From NCBI RefSeq assembly GCF_018446385.1, contig NC_056000.1, forward strand, positions 75,030,688-75,094,687: DNA of 64,000 nt. The letters run 5' to 3'. Source of the stretch: Zingiber officinale. Its lineage: Eukaryota > Streptophyta > Magnoliopsida > Zingiberales > Zingiberaceae. Shown piece after piece: positions 1-12,316 of this stretch. The notes beneath the pieces are model-generated. The model was not told where the DNA came from, searched no databases, and saw nothing but the letters and a program-made list of their open reading frames with translations. Position 1 is the stretch's first letter, and each line of letters starts with the position of its first letter. The translations under genes and the position numbers were made by a program.

Positions 1-28
1 AAAACCTTAGAGGTCGATTGCACCAACA
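1..28 (-). mobile_element. end of an LTR cut by the window edge
   Basis: The first 28 bases end in CACCAACA, the terminus shared by many LTRs here. From base 30 the sequence matches the interior of another LTR family (compare 11591-11640), so an LTR insertion probably ends at 28. Most of it lies outside the window and the strand is inferred. Confidence 0.4.
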
Positions 29-88
29 ACATTGACTAGATCCTGGTCTCGAGGAGATAGGATCTAATTACTACTACTATCTTGCTAA

Positions 89-2823
89 TGTAGGATCGAT
101 GACGTGCTAGAGGGGGATGAATAGCACTCATGACTTTTTCACTAGTTTCAAAAAACATAGAATAATGTAGTAGAATAAAGAACAAGTAAAACAAAGCTAA
201 CACCTTTGGTTTTACTTGGTTCGGAGCATGTAACAACTCATACTCCAAGGCTCGCGATCGTTGATCGCTTTCGTTAGGCAATCTTCTATCAATTCATAAA
301 AGATTTATAGATATGCAAGTACAAGTATTAAAACTAAAGTATACTGACAACAGAGGATTAGTATTTGTTCAGTGATTGTCGGAGCAGCAGCTAAGTGTCG
401 TTGAATCATCTCGGAGCAGCGCACACATAAGATGATAGTTCTAAATGTGTTGTAATTGTTGTTCGAAGCCGCTGGTCGACCCTCCTTTTATAGCCGAGCC
501 AGACTTGATCCAGATCCACTATTGGGATCATTTTTTGACTAGAAGTTGATCGATCGATCGATCTAGGTGTTCGGTCGACTGAACCCTCTGAACCTGCCTA
601 GCTTCTCGTCCACATGCTTCTGCTCAGATAAGAGTCTTCATTCGATCGATTGATCTCGTCATTCGATCGACCAATCTCTAGCTCATCTGGTCTGATCAAC
701 TTGGCTTGACCACTTCGATGCCTATCCACTGTTCGGTTAACTGAACCCTAGGTTCGGTCGATCGATCCCTTGGTCAAATCCGATCAGCTTGCTGGAAATC
801 TGATACTTCTATTTGAGTGTTCGGTCGACCTATCTGGACATTCGGTCAAGGCCGAATCTAACCCTGCAAAAAGTGTTAGTCTCTTGCAAAATAGAGTTAG
901 ACAAATAGCAAATAAAGAAATATGAAAGAATAACTTTTAACAGCCTCCGGACTGTGCAGTTTTGACTTTTAGATTTTCTTCGAAAACCCTATGTTGAATC
1001 GACGCATACTGTTCCCTCAACGGGGAACACACCCTCACCTACTCCTCTCAGGAGAAGTTACCTATTGACAGACCGGTCCTCTAGACTAACTAGACTTTTG
1101 CTCAATACCCAAGACTTCAGGTCTTCATGCTGGACGCCCACTCTACGACCCATTCAGACTTTCGCATGGTCCGCGATCACCAGGATTTTCACCTAGAGTC
1201 CCTGACTCTAGGATTTCACCCAAAGCGCTCGATCTGCCAAGACTTTCCACCTAGGGTTACCATCCCCTAGAACCTAGGGTTACCTCCCCCTATGATTTTT
1301 CATAACCTAGGGTTACCACCCCTTAGGACCTAGGGTTACCTCTGTTGGTGCGGTTAGCACTAATGGTCTAACTCAGATTTTGATGAATGACAAAGTATGT
1401 TAAGTTAGTTTTGTTATTATCTAACACTTTTACTAAGTGTGCAGGAGAAATTCAGCTAGGTCGACGGGTCGACAGGATAGCTAGTAGCTACGTCGATGGA
1501 TTGATCGGATAGTTGGCACAAAGCCCAACTAGGTCGATGGGCCGATCGGATAGCTGGTATGAAGTCTAGCTAGGTCAACGGGCTGATTGGATAGTTGCAC
1601 AAAGTTCAGACTGGTCTACAGGCTGCCCGGATGTCTGGCAAACGACAAGTGAAGGTAAGTCACTAGAGGAGAGTGACTGTGAGGATGCGTCCCAATTGAG
1701 GGACAGTAGGCGTCGGTTCAGTTTAGGTCCATTTGAGATCCCTAAACTGAGACCTTGACTAGTTCATGGTCTTGGGAGGACAGAAACTAATTACTCTATT
1801 TATTATATTTGTGCTAACACTTGTCTTGCAAGGTATTTGGACTAACACATTTGTTGCAGGGTAAGAAAACAAGCAAGGGAGCAAAGCTGGCTTCGGGTGA
1901 ACGGTACCCAAGGGCACCCTCCATGGCTATGGAAGGCGCCTCGGTACTGTTCATGGAAGGCGCCCGTCGCGGATAAAATTTGACCGGTTCACAAATAAGG
2001 TGCAACAAAGTCAAGATAAATTTTATCCCATTGGAGGCGCCTTCCATGCTTATGGGAGGCACCCTCCAAGACTTTTTATAAGGCAGTCTCAAGGAGGCAT
2101 TGGAAGAACAATAAGATACAAGCTATTGTGCATATTTCGGCCTCCGACCGCTCCCGGTTATTGCTGTGACACTACTGCAAAGCTGTGTGTCTGATGACTA
2201 CTCCGAGGAGTTCCAATCACGCTCGACAGATAGACTTCAACACAAGTCGCTATCATTTATATCTTTGAAAGTGTTGGTAACATTTCTTTTTGTACTTAAT
2301 TACTACAAAAGGATAAGTGTAGGGTGTTGCACTTGGCCTAACTTTTCTTGTACTTGATTCTATCTTCTGGGGGTACAGAAGAGGTTTTTAGTGGATTGCC
2401 CATCAATAGGTCCGCAGGACCTGGGCCTTGGAGTAGGAGTCGCCGAAGGCTCTGAACTAAGTAAAAAATCGCTCATGTTTTTCTGGTGCTTTCTTATTTA
2501 CTTTCCGCCGTGTACTTGTTTAAACCCAAAAAGAAGCATTTTAAAAACCACGTGATTCAACCCCCCCCCCTCTCACATGCATCACGATCCAACAATCTCC
2601 CCCTAGGGTTTTCCATAACCTAGGGTTACCACCCCTAGGACCTAGGGTTACATCCCCTTAAGATTTTCCACCTGCCTAGTATCCATTAGGACTTTTGCCT
2701 AAGAATACTTAGAACTTTCTTGCAAGCTCAATCACACTTGTTAGATAACAAGACAACTTAACTTTGAACCCTTTCCCATTATCAATACATAGATTCAATC
2801 GTTTAGTGCTCTCTGCACCAATA
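89..2823 (-). mobile_element. solo LTR, minus orientation, with a second solo LTR inside
   Basis: Begins TGTAGGATCG and ends CACCAATA. The flanks are gctaa (84-88) and gctga (2824-2828), a 5-bp target duplication with one difference. Read on the minus strand it has GTCGAC/GATCGA-core palindromes (about 550-840) upstream of a TATA box at about 487-493. A perfect 9-bp hairpin with a 3-nt loop lies at 1192-1212. The second solo LTR (1343-2594) interrupts it. The same family recurs at 49852-53839 and 50963-52292. Confidence 0.65.
1343..2594 (+). mobile_element. solo LTR, plus orientation
   Basis: TGTTGGTGCGG at the start and GATCCAACA at the end, flanked by acctc (1338-1342) and atctc (2595-2599), a 5-bp target duplication with one difference. 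Hairpin-forming repeats with GGTCGAC-type loops lie at 1452-1640. Palindromes with a GGCGCC core (about 1933, 1957, 2036) precede a TATA-like tttttataag at about 2074. No internal region or primer site, so this is a recombined single LTR. Confidence 0.7.
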
Positions 2824-3590
2824 GCTGAATTATACTAACTTTGTTTTACAGGATAAACATATTTTTGTTACACAGGACTAACTCTTTTTTACAGGGAAGA
2901 AGGCTGAAAAGGGTATCTGGGCACCCGGAAGGGATTTGGGTGCCCGGACTAGCTCGCCGGGGTGGTGCCTGGCCAAGCACCCGGGCGGTATAGGCGCCCG
3001 GAGTTGGTCCAGACGCCCGGTCCACAAATTTCATTCAGAAGCTAAGTTGGAGTGTGACGACTGGTCAAATCCACGCTAATGGTCTAGGCGCCCAGAGGGA
3101 GTCCGGGCATATGGAAGTGGATAAACTTGACGGATCAAGTTTCGACAAGAGATCACCACGTTAACAATGGTCCAGTCGCCCGGAGGGGTTCCAGGCGCCC
3201 AGAATGGACCTATATAAAGACATTCAACCAGCAACATCAATATAACAATTGCTACAAGTTTTATTCTTACGCGTTGCTTTGAAATTTTTTTAACAATACC
3301 GAAAGACTGCTTTAAAGTTCAAATTTGCTTTCTGTTTGTTGGTAACATTTGTATTTTAGTTCTTGTACTAAATCTTTGTAACTCATTTTTGAACTGATAG
3401 TAATTGCCCAACGAAAGTACTTGACAAGTGTGAGCCTTGGAGTAGGAGTCATCAAAGGCTCTGAACCAAGTAAAAAATTGCTTGTTTTAGCATTTGAATT
3501 TTCATGTTTCCTTTCTGCTACGTATTCTCAATTTTTGAAAAAGCGATGGTTGCTATTCACCCATCCCTCTAGTGACTTTACGATCCAACA

Positions 3591-5404
3591 CAACAAACTA
3601 GATGGTTGCTAGACGCGAGGGCAGACTTGCTTATAACTTGACCAAATAATATAAGAGTCTAGGATAGGAGCGAGGGCAGAATTGCTTATAACTCGATCAA
3701 GAGGCATGGGAGTCCAGGATGTTGGAACCTTTGGCTGCCAGTTAGAGGGGGTGAATGACCCTGAAAATAAAAACGAACCTTCCTCGAACTTTTATAGCTT
3801 TAATAAATCTAACATTTACATAAAAAGTAAAAGACTAATTAAAGAAAGGAAGAGGCACAACAAAATTTACTTGGTTACAACCGGGGAGGTTGTTAATTCA
3901 AGGAAGATGAAAGCACACTAAACTCTCATTCAGGTGGAGAAACTTCTTTATAGCAATTAAAGACTCAGTTATAGACCAAGATTGAAAAGAAATGAATTAC
4001 AAGTGTTGTTCTGACCTTTTGGGACCAGGGCTGTATTTATAACTCTGGTTGGGGAGTGTGGAAGGGTTCCATGCCCCTAGGAGGGGATACAATTTTATCC
4101 TCGTCTCACTGGAACATGCCATGTCGCATTCCGGATAAAAGCTTGCTCCGGGCGCCCGGACTAAGTTAACATCATGTTAACTATTTGGTCTAGGTTCTTC
4201 CGCTCTGGCTTCGCTTGCTTGGATTCAGGTCTTTCGCTCAGGCTTCGACTCTGCTTGGGTGATCTTGACTATCCGGAATAGGGCTCACCCAAATCCAACT
4301 TTCGGCCTTCGAATAAACTTTCGCTCTGGCTTCTCGTCTCTCAGAAACGTTGCGCACTTCCTTCTCACTCGTCTGCGTACTCTTTCGCAGTACCTCGTAC
4401 CTTAGCTGCACTGAGCCTGTCGGCTCTCTCCCATGTTGTCATTCTCACTAGCTGCATTTTTCATTCGACTTCCTGTGCTCCTAAGTTCCTATACACTTAG
4501 ACACAGGGCTTAAATACCAACATGACCTAACTTTACTTGGTTGGTCATATTAAAACTACCATAGGGTACTTACACAGGACAAGAGCAAGGGAAGGCTCAC
4601 TTATAACCTGGTTGAGTGGCACAAGAATCTGGGGATATGCAAGGGTAGGCTTGTTTATAACTCGGTCGAGCAACATGAGAGTCTGAATCAGGCACAAGGG
4701 TAGGCTAGCTTATAACTTGGTCGAGTGACACGAGCGTCTAAGATAGGCGCGAGGGCAGACTCGCTTATAACTCTACCATATAGCTTAAGAGTCGGGGGCA
4801 TTGCCGCGAGAGCAAGCTCACTTATAACCCCACCTAATGGCTCAAGAGTCTTAGACATTGGTGCAAGAGCATGCTACTTATAACTCAGCTAAACAGCTCG
4901 AGTGTCTGGGACATTGCGCGAGAGTAAGCTTGCTTATAACCCGACCGAATGGTTGTGGAGTCTAGGACATTGGCACTAGAGCATGCTCACTTATAACTTG
5001 GTTAAATGGCTTGAGAGTCTAGAACATAGGCATGAGAGCATACTCCTTATAACTTGGTTGAACGACACAAGAGTTTGGGATAGGTGTGAGGGCAGACTTG
5101 CTTATAACTCAGTCGAATGGCTCGAGAGTGTGGGGCATTGGAGTGAGAGAAAGCTTGATTATAACCCGTATGAATGGCTCGAGAGTCTCAGACATTGGCT
5201 CGAGAACAAGCTCACTTATAACCTAACTAAATGGCTCGGGAGTCTAGGACATTGGTGCGAGAGTATGCTCGCTTATAACTCGGCCAAACTGCTTGAGAGT
5301 ATGAAATATATGCTCTAGGGCATGCTTGCTTATAATTAAGTTAAACGACATGAGAGTATGGGACAGGTGTGAGGGCAAACTCGCTTATAACTAGACCAAA
5401 CGAC
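3591..5404. repeat. 56-bp tandem repeat array, about 16 units
   Basis: The motif cttataac followed by 'tcggtcgaatggctcgagag'-like sequence recurs every 55-57 bases (about 4708, 4764, 4821, 4877, 4933, 4990, 5046, 5101, 5159, 5215, 5273, 5328, 5384), with two earlier units at 3620-3700 before an LTR insertion. Units have drifted but remain in register. The open frame at 4983-5318 is only the repeat read in one frame. The array lies on the 3' side of the minus-strand gypsy gag, as in Tat/Ogre elements that carry tandem repeats outside their coding region. Confidence 0.8.
3720..4574 (-). mobile_element. solo LTR of the gag-only (TR-GAG) family, minus orientation
   Basis: An 855-bp unit begins TGTTGGAACC and ends ACTTACA, with exact 5-bp target duplications cagga at 3715-3719 and 4575-4579. 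Read on the minus strand it resembles the LTRs of elements B and C: the 'cacttagacaca' region near its 5' end, a GGCGCC palindrome at about 4149 and a TATA box in 'gtatttataac' at about 4031. It is inserted in the 56-bp array. Confidence 0.8.
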
Positions 5405-5815
5405 ATGACATAGATGCCTTGGAGCCTGGAGACTTAGTGTATGACCTGGATGTCTTGGAGAGTTACAGGCACGATATATGACCCGAATGCCTTGGGGAAT
5501 TGGAGTAATAGTATATAATCTGAATGCCCCGAAGAGTTGGAGGTACGGTATATAACCTGAATGCCTTAGAGAACTAAAGACATGGTGTATGACCCGAATG
5601 CCCTAGAGAACTGTGGAGAATTGGTATATGACCGAAATGCCTTCGAAAGATGGAGATACGATGTATGACCTGAATGCTTTGGAGAACTAGAGGCACGGTG
5701 TTTGACCTGAATGCCTTAGAGAACTATAGGCACAGTATATGACCCGAATGCCTTGGAGAACTATAAAGAATTATAGGCACGGTGTATAACCTGAATGCCT
5801 TGGAGAACTGGACTT
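5405..5815. repeat. 37-bp tandem repeat array, about 10 units
   Basis: The motif 'cctgaatgccttggagaac' recurs every 37-39 bases (about 5485, 5522, 5559, 5596, 5635, 5672, 5709, 5745, 5794). It directly adjoins the 56-bp array but shares no obvious sequence with it. I see no coding potential. Confidence 0.75.
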
Positions 5816-6369
5816 TTTGCATTACAAAAAATAGAGATATTTCTTGAATTTTAAAATATAAAATCTAAATTTTAGACTTATCTGTTGAGCTGGCTTGAGT
5901 GGATAATCTCAAGATACAAGGTAGGGATGGATGAGCCACTTGATATGTCCAAGATGCCGCTTGGTATGACATAGATGTCGATTGGACTTGCCAGTCAGAT
6001 TTTAATTATCGATCGACTCTTACTTGAGGATGTAGATCAGACTTTACATGGAGATGTTGCTTGTATGTTTGCTCCGAGCGTCTGCTAGACCCTTCTGACT
6101 ATGTTCTTGAAGGAGATCGTTGAGAGGAGAGTGAGGATGATCCTTTATTCGCTCCTCCTAACTCAGTCGTACAACGGAGCCTCTTGGCATACTGATGACA
6201 TTCACTGGTAGCATGATGAGGAGATTGATGATAGTCACAGAAACTTCTACGCCTTTCAAGCGGTGACCGATCCACTTCTCACACTACTCTCTCTTTCTAG
6301 ATTGGTGAGAGATTCAGGAGAGGGTCTCTGGGGTGTACTAGAGATGCTGGTGGTTTCCGATCAGCTTGG

Positions 6370-7365
6370 CTGATCAGAGTTGAGATAGTCACCTCCTTTT
6401 TTCGGGCGACCTGGGCTTTTTCTATGTTAGTGTATTTGATCTCTTTTTCTAGCAGGTCATCAAAGTCTTTTGCAGGTTTTCTGACAAGGGCTCAGAAGAA
6501 CTCTCCTTCTAAAATGCCCTCGGAGAAGACACTTATTAGTATTTCGAAAGTGATAGATGGAACATCTAGTGCCACTTGGTTGAATCACTTGACTTATTCC
6601 CACAAGGACTCCTTGGCCCCTTACTTGAGCATGAACAGACTCAAGCTGGTCTTTTGATACTTCCTGTTGTTGGTAAAGTGGTGCAGGAAGGCTTTGCAAA
6701 AATTTTTGAAGCAGTGAATTGACTTAGCTGGGAGCAGGTTAAACCACCTTTGAACTGAGCCAGATAGAGTGGTAAGAAACACTCGGCATTTTACTTCATC
6801 CGTATACTGATGGAGGATGACTACATTTTTAAATTTGAGCAAATGATCCTCTGTGTCGTAGCTCCTCCGTATTCTCCGATCGTCAAGGGTCGGAAATGGC
6901 TTAGCAGTTTGTCCTACAAAATTTTTTAAGAGAACGACATGTTTATTCGCTTGGAAGAACCACTAGGAACCTGAGCATTTACCTTTCGCGGATCCTGAGC
7001 GGGTGCATCCCTAGAAGATGATCCTTGGGGGCTTTCCACTTGACCCACCTTGACAAAGGGCGTGTGAAACAATGCCCTGCGACACACGATCGGGAAGGCG
7101 GCACAGGTGGAAGGCTAACCGGTTGTGCAGGTGCCTGCATGAATCCAGCCGGGGGAGGAGGAATCGCTTGAAACCCCATTGGGTCTTCCTCTTGGGTCCC
7201 TTGCTCTGTGTGAGGGCCCATCATTGATGTAGCCAGGTCATGCAGTAGAAGACCTCCAACTGCGACCTATTGTTGTTGTACTAACTTCTGTGCTCAGGAA
7301 GTGATTAACAACTCTAAATCTTCTTGAGATATAGTAATCGTGGTAAGTCTTCCAGCCTCTTCCAT
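6370..7365 (-). pseudogene. Ty3-gypsy gag polyprotein, decayed
   Basis: Gag is the capsid/nucleocapsid precursor. From an ATG at 7365 the minus strand reads a poorly conserved N-terminal part (7365-6979, proline-rich), then the capsid core. The stretch with LHQYTDEVKCRVFLTTL and SVQRWFNLLPAKSIHCFKNF (6842-6621) is typical of plant retrotransposon gag domains (PF03732). The frame then shifts to EGEFF and PAKDFDDLLEKEIKYTN-like sequence down to about 6400. Several stops and at least one frameshift are present, so it is dead. Protease, RT and integrase are absent; downstream lie only spacer and the tandem arrays. A Tat/Retand/Ogre affiliation is suggested by the primer site but not proved. Confidence 0.7.
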
Positions 7366-7395
7366 CTCTGTGTTTTAGATTTAGGTGAAGTTCTC

Positions 7396-8640
7396 ACAGA
7401 TGACGCCAAATTTGATCATGTCTGAAAGAAGTGGAGATGACGTACTAGGCAGATGTTATCGTGGTAGCTTGGGTATTGACCGTGCAAAGACTCTAACCTG
7501 GAAGGAGATGATGCTAAATAATCATGGAGTTAGGAGCCGCGGACCTACACACATCATAGACAGAGCTAATGGGAACGTTAGAGCGAGAACTAGGGAGGGG
7601 TTCCCTGGCACAGGTACTCAGAGGCTCAAGTCAAAATAGTAGTTGAGCGAAATGGAGAAGAAGATGAATAATGTATGTGTTATGATGTTTGTATCTATGT
7701 AGCACACCTTGTCAATGGAGATGACCCTCTTTTTATATCATCTCTCATAACTTTTACAATAATGAGCCGATAAAAAATGTCTAGCGTCAGAGTATGTCGG
7801 GTGGTGTAAGATTGACGGTAGACTCCCCATGGTTAGAAGAAGGTTCTGTTGTATGTATATGTCAGAATAGGAGAATATTCTTTGATGATCAGCTATTATT
7901 CTCTGATAGGTTGTTACGATTATCTTGTAATGTTGTCTCCTAGAAGGAGTCCGACTGACTCTAGGGTCTACCGGATATATGCTAAGAACCCTATGGGGAG
8001 CTGGGCCCTGTAGATCTGACTGGTGCTGAGGCTAGGAGGATGTAAGCTGGGAGCCTTTCTTTTGGGTGGGGAGCTGAGCCCTGTAGATCCGACCGGTGCT
8101 GGGGTCAGGCAAATATAAGTTGGGAGCCTCACTTTTGAGTGGGGAGCCTAGTTTTGTAGATCCAATCAGCGCTAGGGCCGAATGATACTAGGAACCTTGC
8201 TTCTGAGTGGGGAGCTGAGCTCTATAGATTCGACCGGCGCTGGGGCCAGACAAACTTATACTAGGAACCTTGCTTCTGAGTAGGGAGGTGAGCTTCGTAG
8301 ATTCAACCGACATTGGGGTCGAGTGGACTTCTATTGGGAATTCAGCATCCGCTCGAAAATAATGTTGAGTCGAACCTTATGTCGAATATACCAGATTAGA
8401 TCAGGAGGACTCGATTCTGCTTCCTTGAGGACTCTGCCCTGAATGGAACCAAGAAGGTTTCCATCGTATAGGGGGAACTCGAGATCCGATCAAACAAAGG
8501 TATGATCGACTAAGTTATTCGACCGAGCTGCACACTATTACTAATTCATGGTGTTGACCCCTTCTTAACTTTGATCGTCACATTAACCGCCTTTCTTGAC
8601 TTCGAACCTACCTTTAGGGGTCTTACCTTATTCACCATAT
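7396..8640 (-). mobile_element. primer site and 5' LTR of the gypsy remnant
   Basis: Read on the minus strand, AAATTTGGCGTCATCTGTG (about 7412-7394) resembles the primer-binding site next to the 5' LTR of Tat-type gypsy elements, which is not tRNA-Met. The LTR would start (plus reading) at TGTCTGAAAG, 7419. A loose direct repeat ('gtggggagctgagccctgtagatccgaccgg') recurs about 4-5 times between 7995 and 8310. The far end near 8640 is a guess because no second LTR is present for comparison. Confidence 0.5.
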
Positions 8641-9700
8641 CACTTTAAATAAACTTATTATTATTAAAATAATAATAATAATAATAATAAAATGAAAAAA
8701 ACCATTTAATGTTTTCATAAACTTTATTTAATCAATGAAGAAAATCATTTCATTTGTTTTATCTTTCTATTACATTTAGATTGAGTTCAGAATACAAGAT
8801 TTCGGATACGATGAGCATTATGACACCGCCCTCTGCCAATAATATCTTAGAAGAAATTTCTACTTGAAAAGCTAATTTTGAAACAATAGAACAAATATAT
8901 GAGAAATAGAAGGTGAATTAATATGCTTTTCCCCAAATCTGTCATTACTAATAATATTTAATTGTTTTGTTCCACCTCATTATCATTATATTTTCTTTTC
9001 CATAATTTATAGGTAGGGAGTTTTTAGATTTTGGCAAAAATAGTAATTGTGGAAATTAATGGTGATTAGTACCATTTGTCACGTGTCAAATGTCCAAAAA
9101 AGATGGTTGAGGTGGTAAATTTATCATTGTACGAATTATTGTATTAATTTTCAGTAAATATGTAATTTGATTAATTTTAAATATAACAGGATTTCAAAAT
9201 AGGAGAAATGCCAAAGGAAATATAAGATTTGGTGGATCGAAAGGTTATATTCAAAGTTCAGGTGAAGCCAGGTCAAAGATTCGGATTCAATGGCTCTTAA
9301 TTATACTGTCATGAAACTTACATGCGATTCTAATATTATTGACACGTTCTGTGGATAAAATTTAGAAAGTCAGATACACTAAAATTATTATGCTTAGTAA
9401 ATAAATTGAACGGAGTACAAATAGATTATCTAATAGTTTATATAATGCATTTCCTTTGGCTAACATAGGAATTTGATATTTTATCCAAGTCGAAGAGTAC
9501 TGAACATGGAGAAATGAATGAGGTATTCGAAAAAATCATTTTGAAAATTTTATTTTATTCTTGAATTTTTCTTGAATTAATTCTTATAATTTTATGGTAG
9601 ATTTGTTCGTCCGAGGACGAGGTGACCACTCCTTTCAAAACAACCACCAGGGTTGTTGTGGAGATGACTTGATGAATGACTCTAATTTGAAGAGATCTTT
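8641..9700. other. AT-rich intergenic stretch
   Basis: Contains a (TAA)n microsatellite at about 8667-8691 and otherwise unique-looking AT-rich DNA. I recognise no gene, LTR terminus or RNA gene. The minus-strand open frame at 9555-9845 overlaps the start of the Helitron remnant on the other strand and is not supported. Confidence 0.5.
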
Positions 9701-10015
9701 GATTGATGAAATTAAAGTTGATAAGTAGAAGAGGTCGGGAGGTTCTTCCGAAGTTGTTGCATTGATCATCGGAGATTTTGATCAATCTTTGGGCGATAGA
9801 GATATTTTTAGTAAAAACACAGATAGGACAATTAAAATGCATCAATGAATTGAATGCTTTATATTTGGGTCTTCTAGATTCTTTACTTTTCCCATGTTGT
9901 GAGAAGATATCATTTTGTCTCCTTCTTACTCAGTGTTGGGGGATGAAAAAATATTAGTATGAGAGAATTTTTGCTTATCGACAACATGATAAGAATCATG
10001 GGTCATTTATAATTC

Positions 10016-10233
10016 GTCCCCTTAGATGGGTCTAGTGATTAGCACATGAAGTGTTGTTACCAATGAAGTCTGGGGTTCGAATCTCGATAAAGTCGAGGTA
10101 AATGTCTTCCTTATGTGCTAGTCACTATTCCAAAGACTAGTAGCCGTCCGTAATTTACCTCCTCCATGTTGGCCCTGGGACGGATTGGCGGAGGTGCTGG
10201 GGGCGAACGTATTCACCTTTTGCCACGAATGTA
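10016..10233 (+). mobile_element. tRNA-derived SINE
   Basis: A 218-bp unit starts gtccccttag and has a tRNA-like head: an A box around 'gggtctagtgattagc' (10027-10043) and a B box in 'ggggttcgaatctc'. The body shares 'gtaatttacctcctccatg' with the copy at 10965-11144. Imperfect 13-bp target duplications flank it: tcatttataattc (10003-10015) and tcattcataattc (10234-10246). The layout resembles plant Au-like SINEs. It interrupts the Helitron reading frame. Confidence 0.8.
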
Positions 10234-10964
10234 TCATTCATAATTCTACATTCTAGAAGATTTTTCCAACAATTTATTGTCATTGCATACACAATGATTA
10301 AATTTGTAAGGTTGACATATATCAAGATGCATCAAAAGGAACTCCTATGTGAAATGTACAAAGACTTTCATGATGCTCTTTTGCGTGGGGAAATGACTGC
10401 ATCTACTCAAGGAAAACTAATTATATTACCATCTTTTTTGTACCGGAGGGGATTGATAGACGATTCAAAACTATCAAGATGCTGTCTATATATAAATGAG
10501 TTGGATATCCATATTTATTTATAACTTTTACATATAACCCCAAATAATATGAAATTGTAAGATTTATCGAGTCTAGGAGTTTAAAGCTGGAAGATTGTCC
10601 TAATATTGTGTGTAAAATATTCAAAGTTAAGCTAGATGACTTGATCAAAGATATTTGTAAGAACAAAATTTTTGATAATCTTGAAGCACGTAATAATTTT
10701 AATTTTCGTGCATCAAATTATAAATATTTTTTTATCTTGATTTATACATGCCTAATTTTTTATAATAATTTCAAAAATTATTTAATAACTTTATTTCAAT
10801 AACATATATAGTGGAATTTTATAAACGAGGATTATCTTATGTGCACATTCTATTTTGTTTCTCCACAAATGACAAATTTCCAGGAACAGAGGCAATAAAT
10901 GATATTATTTCAACTGAAATTCCTGATGAGAAGGAGAATCCAGTTTATTATGCAGTTGTGCATG

Positions 10965-11144
10965 GTGGTAAAATGTGACTCCCAGAGCTAACACAGAGGA
11001 GGTAAATCATGGGTGACTATTAGTCTTTGAAATAGTGACTGGCGTATGAGGGAGATATTTATCTCGGCTATGCCGAGATTCAAACCCCATACCTCATAGT
11101 AGCAACACCTCATTCGCTAGCCATTAAATCGTCCCAGGGGACAA
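10965..11144 (-). mobile_element. tRNA-derived SINE, minus orientation
   Basis: The reverse complement has the same head and body as the SINE at 10016-10233 (a 'ggggtttgaatctcggc' B-box region, then 'aatagtcacccatgattta'). Imperfect 17-bp target duplications flank it (10948-10964 and 11145-11161, ttatgcagttgtgcatg and ttatgtaattgttcatg). Joining the flanks restores the Helitron reading ...VVHDFMIHGPCG, which confirms the insertion point. Confidence 0.8.
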
Positions 11145-11163
11145 TTATGTAATTGTTCATGAC

Positions 11164-12316
11164 TGTTGGTGCAAGTTGCACTAATAATCTGCTTTTGGTG
11201 TAGTGTGATGAATAGATTAAAGTGGTGTTTGTCTAACCTTTCTACCAAGTAGGAAGGAGTTGACTGGTCTAAAGGTCCTGACACCAGGATGAAATCCAGC
11301 TAGGTCTGTGAGACCCGATAGCTAGTGCGAAGTTCAGATAGGTCCGTGAGACCTAATATCTAGCGGTAAGTCAGGTTGGGTCTGCGAGACCTGACAACCG
11401 ACTGAAGTCTAGTTGGGTCTGCGGACCTTGCAATTGACAGAAAGACTTGATGGGTCAAAATCAAGTCAAGCGATTGCAATTGGTAAGTGGAGGTAAGCAA
11501 CTGGAGGAGGGATCCAGTGAGAACTCATTCCCCGTTGAGGGAATTGTAGGTTTCGGTCCAGCTTAGGTCCATTTGGGAAACTTAAGTTGAGGCCTTGACT
11601 AGATCCTGGTCTCGAGGAGACAGAATCTAATTACTACTATTGTTTTATTATGCTGTGTCAACTCTGTTTTGCAGGGTAAATATATTTTCTATCTGGACTA
11701 ACCTTTTTTGTAGGGAAGAAGCTGCTGAAGAAAAAGAGAGTTCGGGTGCTCGGACGCTCGGACCAGGCTAGCCCGGGCGAGTGTCGTTGGCACCCGGGTG
11801 GTCTGAGCGCCTGGAGTCAGTCTAGGCGCCCAGACCCAAAAATTCATCCAAAAAGCTTATGTGGAGCGTGTCGAGTGGTAGAGTCACATGATTTAGGCGT
11901 CCAAAGGGGTTCCAGGCGCCCGGAATGACCTTATATAAAGGCCTTCAACCAAGAGCTTCAATACAACAATTGCTACTACTTTCACTCTTGCTCTATGCTC
12001 CGAAAAAGCTCTTGCGACACTATGATGCTCCTCCGACAATCGACGATCAAGATTTTCTTACTTTCTCTGTCGTTGGCAGCATTGTTTGTTAATTCTTGTA
12101 CTTAACTTTTGTAATCATTTGAGTTATTAGTGGATTACCTAACGAAAGTACTCGACAAGTATGAGCCTTGGAGTAGGAGTCGTTGAAAGCTCTAAACCAA
12201 GTAAAACTTGGCTTTGTTAGTGTTGTCTTTTATTCTTCCGCTGTGTATTTCAATTTAATTCACTCTCGATTTTCAATGATGCTATTCACTCCCTCTAGTG
12301 TCTTTCCGGTCCTACA
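11164..12316 (+). mobile_element. solo LTR, plus orientation
   Basis: 1153 bp, TGTTGGTGCAAG to GGTCCTACA, with exact target duplications atgac at 11159-11163 and 12317-12321. Four hairpin units lie at 11296-11436. GGCGCC/GCCCGG palindromes (11740-11925) are followed by a TATA box (ttatataaag, 11931-11940) and a transcribed-type 3' part. It is the intact reference copy for the fragment at 29-3590. Confidence 0.88.
11740..11940 (+). promoter_or_regulatory. LTR promoter: palindrome cluster plus TATA box
   Basis: Several GC-rich palindromes (cores GCCCGGGC and GGCGCC, for example at 11771, 11826 and 11914) lie within 200 bp of ttatataaag at 11931. The same order, palindromes then TATA, recurs in other LTR families of this window. 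Transcription would start about 30 bp further on. No factor can be named from the sequence. Confidence 0.5.

Larger units (their letters stand above)
29..3590 (+). mobile_element. plus-strand LTR fragment, same family as 11164-12316, split by nested solo LTRs
   Basis: Two pieces (29-88 and 2824-3590) match successive parts of the solo LTR at 11164-12316. These include the stretch around 'gactagatcctggtctcg' and the 'gagccttggagtaggagtc' block near the 3' end. The right piece has GGCGCC-type palindromes at 2928-3206, a TATA box (ctatataaag) at 3210-3219 and the terminus gatccaaca at 3590. The gap is filled by the solo LTR 89-2823. No coding sequence is seen; the short open frames here are fortuitous. 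Confidence 0.6.

Noticed and set aside
4983-5318. 111-codon frame with repeated 'YNLxKWLESLxH' peptide
   Set aside because: It is the 56-bp tandem array read in one frame; the unit is not a multiple of three and other units are broken.
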